Virus record (IMG/VR): IMGVR_UViG_3300046736_000061
Coordinates: 1-64,000 of that record
Direction: 5' to 3' (one strand)
DNA from: a virus
Length of the DNA: 64,000 nucleotides
Both the position numbers and the translations under genes were made by a program. A model generated the notes under the pieces. That model had not been told where the DNA came from. It ran no database searches and saw only the letters and a list, made by a program, of their open reading frames with translations. Positions within the stretch are counted from its first letter, which is position 1. The number at the start of each line of letters is the position of its first letter. Positions 62,285 to 64,000 of this stretch are shown here, piece by piece.

Positions 62285-62592
62285 TTCTCTACTTCTTTCC
62301 AAAAACTACCTAAATACTTTCTCAACTTCTCATCATTGGTAGTGGTGGCAAGATAAGGAAAATCAGCTCTAGGCTCTCGAATAATATAATTCCCTGTTTC
62401 CAATACTTGCCATTGGCCTTGTGATAATTGCAGTTCTATTTCTTTCCTTTCCTTGTTAGCATAAACGTTTCGTCGAGCATTGGAATAACAGAAATCTAAA
62501 ATTTCTTGAATGTTATCTCCGTCAAATTGAATGATCTTTACCTGTTGGGGCTTCTCTTCAAAAGTTGTAATTTTATTGTATTTGATTTCCAT
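62278..62592 (-). CDS. hypothetical phage protein
   Basis: A 104-residue protein with PQQVKIIQFDGDNIQEIL, then GNYIIREPRADFPYLATTTN and LRKYLG near the end, a pattern shared by many small phage proteins (pKpv-like family, unknown function). R1 on both sides. Confidence 0.65.
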   Translation of the reverse strand: MEIKYNKITTFEEKPQQVKIIQFDGDNIQEILDFCYSNARRNVYANKERKEIELQLSQGQWQVLETGNYIIREPRADFPYLATTTNDEKLRKYLGSFWKEVENS

Positions 62593-62597
62593 AATTT

Positions 62598-62620
62598 TAA
62601 GTGGACATAATGTCTAGTTA
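62598..62620. repeat. R1 palindrome, centre 62609
   Basis: Carries the TAG of the gene ending at 62614. Confidence 0.92.
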
Positions 62621-62814
62621 TTTTCAATTGTTAAAATAGAATATACGTTATCACGCATTTCTTGTACCACTTCTCGACGAACCATATCTAATAACTCATC
62701 GTCAGTAGTGCTTGGCTCAATGTCATCAAATACAATGGATAAGCACTTATGTACCCATTCCGGGCCCACACCTTTCCTTATAGAGACTTCTACTTCAAAC
62801 GTAAACATTGCCAT
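62614..62814 (-). CDS. hypothetical protein
   Basis: A 66-residue protein, strand then helices (DELLDMVRREVVQEMRDNVYS). Function unknown. It lies after a leftward terminator, so it needs its own promoter; I see no clear one. Confidence 0.6.
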   Translation of the reverse strand: MAMFTFEVEVSIRKGVGPEWVHKCLSIVFDDIEPSTTDDELLDMVRREVVQEMRDNVYSILTIENN

Positions 62815-62819
62815 ATTAT

Positions 62820-62860
62820 TAGAAAGAAAAATCCCGAAGAAAGATTGTACTCTCTTCGGG
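62820..62860 (-). terminator. leftward Rho-independent terminator
   Basis: Minus strand CCCGAAGA (62860-62853), 12-base loop, TCTTCGGG (62840-62833), then ATTTTTCTTTCT. Ends the HTH protein transcript. Confidence 0.82.
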
Positions 62861-62894
62861 TGGAGAAGGGGAAATGACGCCCCTGCATGAAAAT

Positions 62895-63143
62895 TTAACT
62901 TAATAACATTATATTCTTATTTCGCTTTTTACGCAATTCATTGATGTAGATAAGGCCGTTAGCTAAATCGAAGTTCAAAACTTTCTCGTAAAACTGTCTG
63001 ATTTTAGGCGTAACTTCGTCGCTTGTTTCGTAGCGGTGAATAGTTGTCGGGCTAATGTTGCCGATCTTGGCTAAATCTTCTTGAGTGTTATAGCCGTAAA
63101 CCATTCGCAAAATTGCTAGATGTTCTCCCTTAATCTCTTCCAT
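62895..63143 (-). CDS. XRE-type helix-turn-helix regulator
   Basis: An 82-residue protein. LRMVYGYNTQEDLAKIGNIS and TTIHRYETSDEVTP form a helix-turn-helix of the XRE/Cro kind. It lies next to a terminator in the leftward block. It is the best local candidate for a DNA-binding protein acting on a repeated site such as R1, but nothing links them. Confidence 0.78.
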   Translation of the reverse strand: MEEIKGEHLAILRMVYGYNTQEDLAKIGNISPTTIHRYETSDEVTPKIRQFYEKVLNFDLANGLIYINELRKKRNKNIMLLS

Positions 63144-63150
63144 AAAAATA

Positions 63151-63480
63151 TTAAATGTTATATCCCGCCCTTAAATTAATCCGCTCGTTAATTGCTTTCT
63201 TAATCATTGTTTTATTATCTGTACGAATAGCCAGCATCAAATTGTGCAAGGTATATGTACTTTTATAGTATATATGATGGGTATGCTTAATGTCAAATTT
63301 TTTAGCGTTTGAAATGATTTTATCCCCTTTGGCAGAGTTTTTGCGGTTAAGGAATGAAATGATCCGTTTAATTTTGAACGCTTTTATCTCCGGTAAAGAC
63401 TTCTTTTTCACAATAGGATTTCTTTTCAGAAAGAAATTAAACGCCTTCCAGTTAGTTGTGCGAATTATTTGAGTGGACAT
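63151..63480 (-). CDS. basic hypothetical protein starting in R1
   Basis: A 109-residue lysine-rich protein, MSTQIIRTTNWK, with ATG in R1. Very basic, suggesting nucleic-acid binding. 7 bases separate its stop from the HTH gene start. No family recognised. Confidence 0.6.
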   Translation of the reverse strand: MSTQIIRTTNWKAFNFFLKRNPIVKKKSLPEIKAFKIKRIISFLNRKNSAKGDKIISNAKKFDIKHTHHIYYKSTYTLHNLMLAIRTDNKTMIKKAINERINLRAGYNI

Positions 63481-63492
63481 AATGTCTAGTTA
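63470..63492. repeat. R1 palindrome, centre 63481
   Basis: Supplies the ATG (63480) of the downstream gene and the TAG of the SLOG gene. Confidence 0.93.
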
Positions 63493-63944
63493 AATTGCTC
63501 GGTCTTTCCATCAGGAAATACTATATGAATTTTCTTGTTTTGCTTTTTAGCGTAACGAACTGTTGACCATGTGCCGCTTCTTATTTTTTCTTCAAAACCA
63601 TCAGGGCAAGCAATTAAAACATTTGATAAAAGCACGATGTTTTTATTTCTTTCAAGTGGAGGCTTTATGGGCATTAAATGTTCTATGTCAGATATATCCA
63701 TCGTATATTTTATTATATCAGATGGATGCCCAACTCGAATAATAGACACATTTCCTATATAAGACTTACAAAGTTTATCAAACTGTTCGTCTGCACCTAT
63801 ACAACAACCGTGATGTATCGTTGAAGGATGCAGTTTGATAATTAACAATGCAACTGAAACCCTTTGTTCATTAGTCATTCCTTTACGAGTGCCGGTAAAG
63901 CCTACGGTTTCTACTTGAGCGCGTTTTAATTCTTCAATGGACAT
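63486..63944 (-). CDS. SLOG/Rossmann-fold nucleotide-binding protein
   Basis: A 152-residue protein with VGFTGTRKGMTNEQRVSV near 13-30 and HHGCCIGADEQFDKL near 44-58, matching small SLOG/DprA-like (YspA-type) proteins that bind nucleotides. Begins MSIEELKRAQ in R1. Some SLOG proteins sense nucleotide signals; the role here is unknown. Confidence 0.72.
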   Translation of the reverse strand: MSIEELKRAQVETVGFTGTRKGMTNEQRVSVALLIIKLHPSTIHHGCCIGADEQFDKLCKSYIGNVSIIRVGHPSDIIKYTMDISDIEHLMPIKPPLERNKNIVLLSNVLIACPDGFEEKIRSGTWSTVRYAKKQNKKIHIVFPDGKTEQFN

Positions 63945-63956
63945 AATATCTAGCTA
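63934..63956. repeat. R1 palindrome, centre 63945
   Basis: Degenerate right half on the minus strand; supplies the ATG (63944) of the SLOG gene and, probably, the TAG of the upstream gene. Confidence 0.85.
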
Positions 63957-64000
63957 TCCTCTTTCGATAAAATCTCCCACGGCAGTTTCCATGCCAATAT
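63954..64000 (-). CDS. 3' end of a leftward gene, cut by window edge
   Basis: The likely reading ends IGMETAVGDFIERG then TAG in R1. A second frame ending at 63950 is also open. Too short to identify. Confidence 0.4.
   Translation of the reverse strand, partial: IGMETAVGDFIERG

Noticed and set aside
112-63956. R1 as a Rho-independent terminator
   Set aside because: Copies lack T-tracts and the arm pairing is often broken; true terminators with T-tracts occur separately.
112-63956. R1 as a CRISPR repeat
   Set aside because: Copies are dispersed with genes between them; there is no regular spacing or cas gene.

Overview
The window looks like most of the genome of a tailed bacteriophage with siphovirus-type morphology (long tape measure, head-tail adaptors, chaperone pair, tip and spike proteins). 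A muramidase followed by overlapping spanin-like genes suggests a Gram-negative host. DNA is AT-rich. Early genes use a strong Shine-Dalgarno leader (AGGAGAAAACAAAATG type); most structural genes have only an AT-rich leader. I see no integrase, tRNA, CRISPR array, DNA polymerase or primase.

Layout: (a) 1-1098, leftward small genes behind a divergent promoter region at about 1.18-1.29 kb. (b) 1.58-6.5 kb, rightward small early-type genes, including a lipoprotein and a 511-residue protein, with terminators, hairpins, a repeat-rich AT region and an alternating purine/pyrimidine stretch. (c) 6.7-39.75 kb, rightward: an ECF-type sigma factor, membrane proteins, a degenerate terminase paralogue, TerL, portal, protease, major capsid protein, head-tail adaptors, tail proteins, tail chaperones, a 1610-residue tape measure, a pectate-lyase-fold spike and a tip/hub protein. 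(d) 57.95 to 39.7 kb, leftward: ERF recombinase, SSB, ThyX, PD-(D/E)XK and DEDD nucleases, DinG-like helicase, three MazG-like proteins, a methyltransferase-like protein and many small zinc-ribbon proteins. (e) 58.0-59.8 kb, rightward: three genes including a Dam-like methyltransferase. (f) 63.95 to 59.8 kb, leftward: SLOG protein, HTH protein, endonuclease, endolysin, spanins. If the genome is circular or circularly permuted, block (f) would continue block (a).

The outstanding feature is a dispersed palindrome, here called R1: two 11-base half-sites TAASTRGACAT in inverted orientation around a single A or T. By eye there are about 60 copies, at most gene junctions that are not overlapping start/stop pairs. 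Its arms supply the stop codon of more than twenty genes, and its right half supplies the ATG of six. Six more copies lie inside genes and are translated in frame. A second, rarer family (R2) consists of hairpins with a TAAA/TTTA loop and compensated stem changes; one R2 sits exactly in the centre of an R1. R1 has the character of a repeated binding or punctuation site used across the genome. I do not recognise it as a described system.
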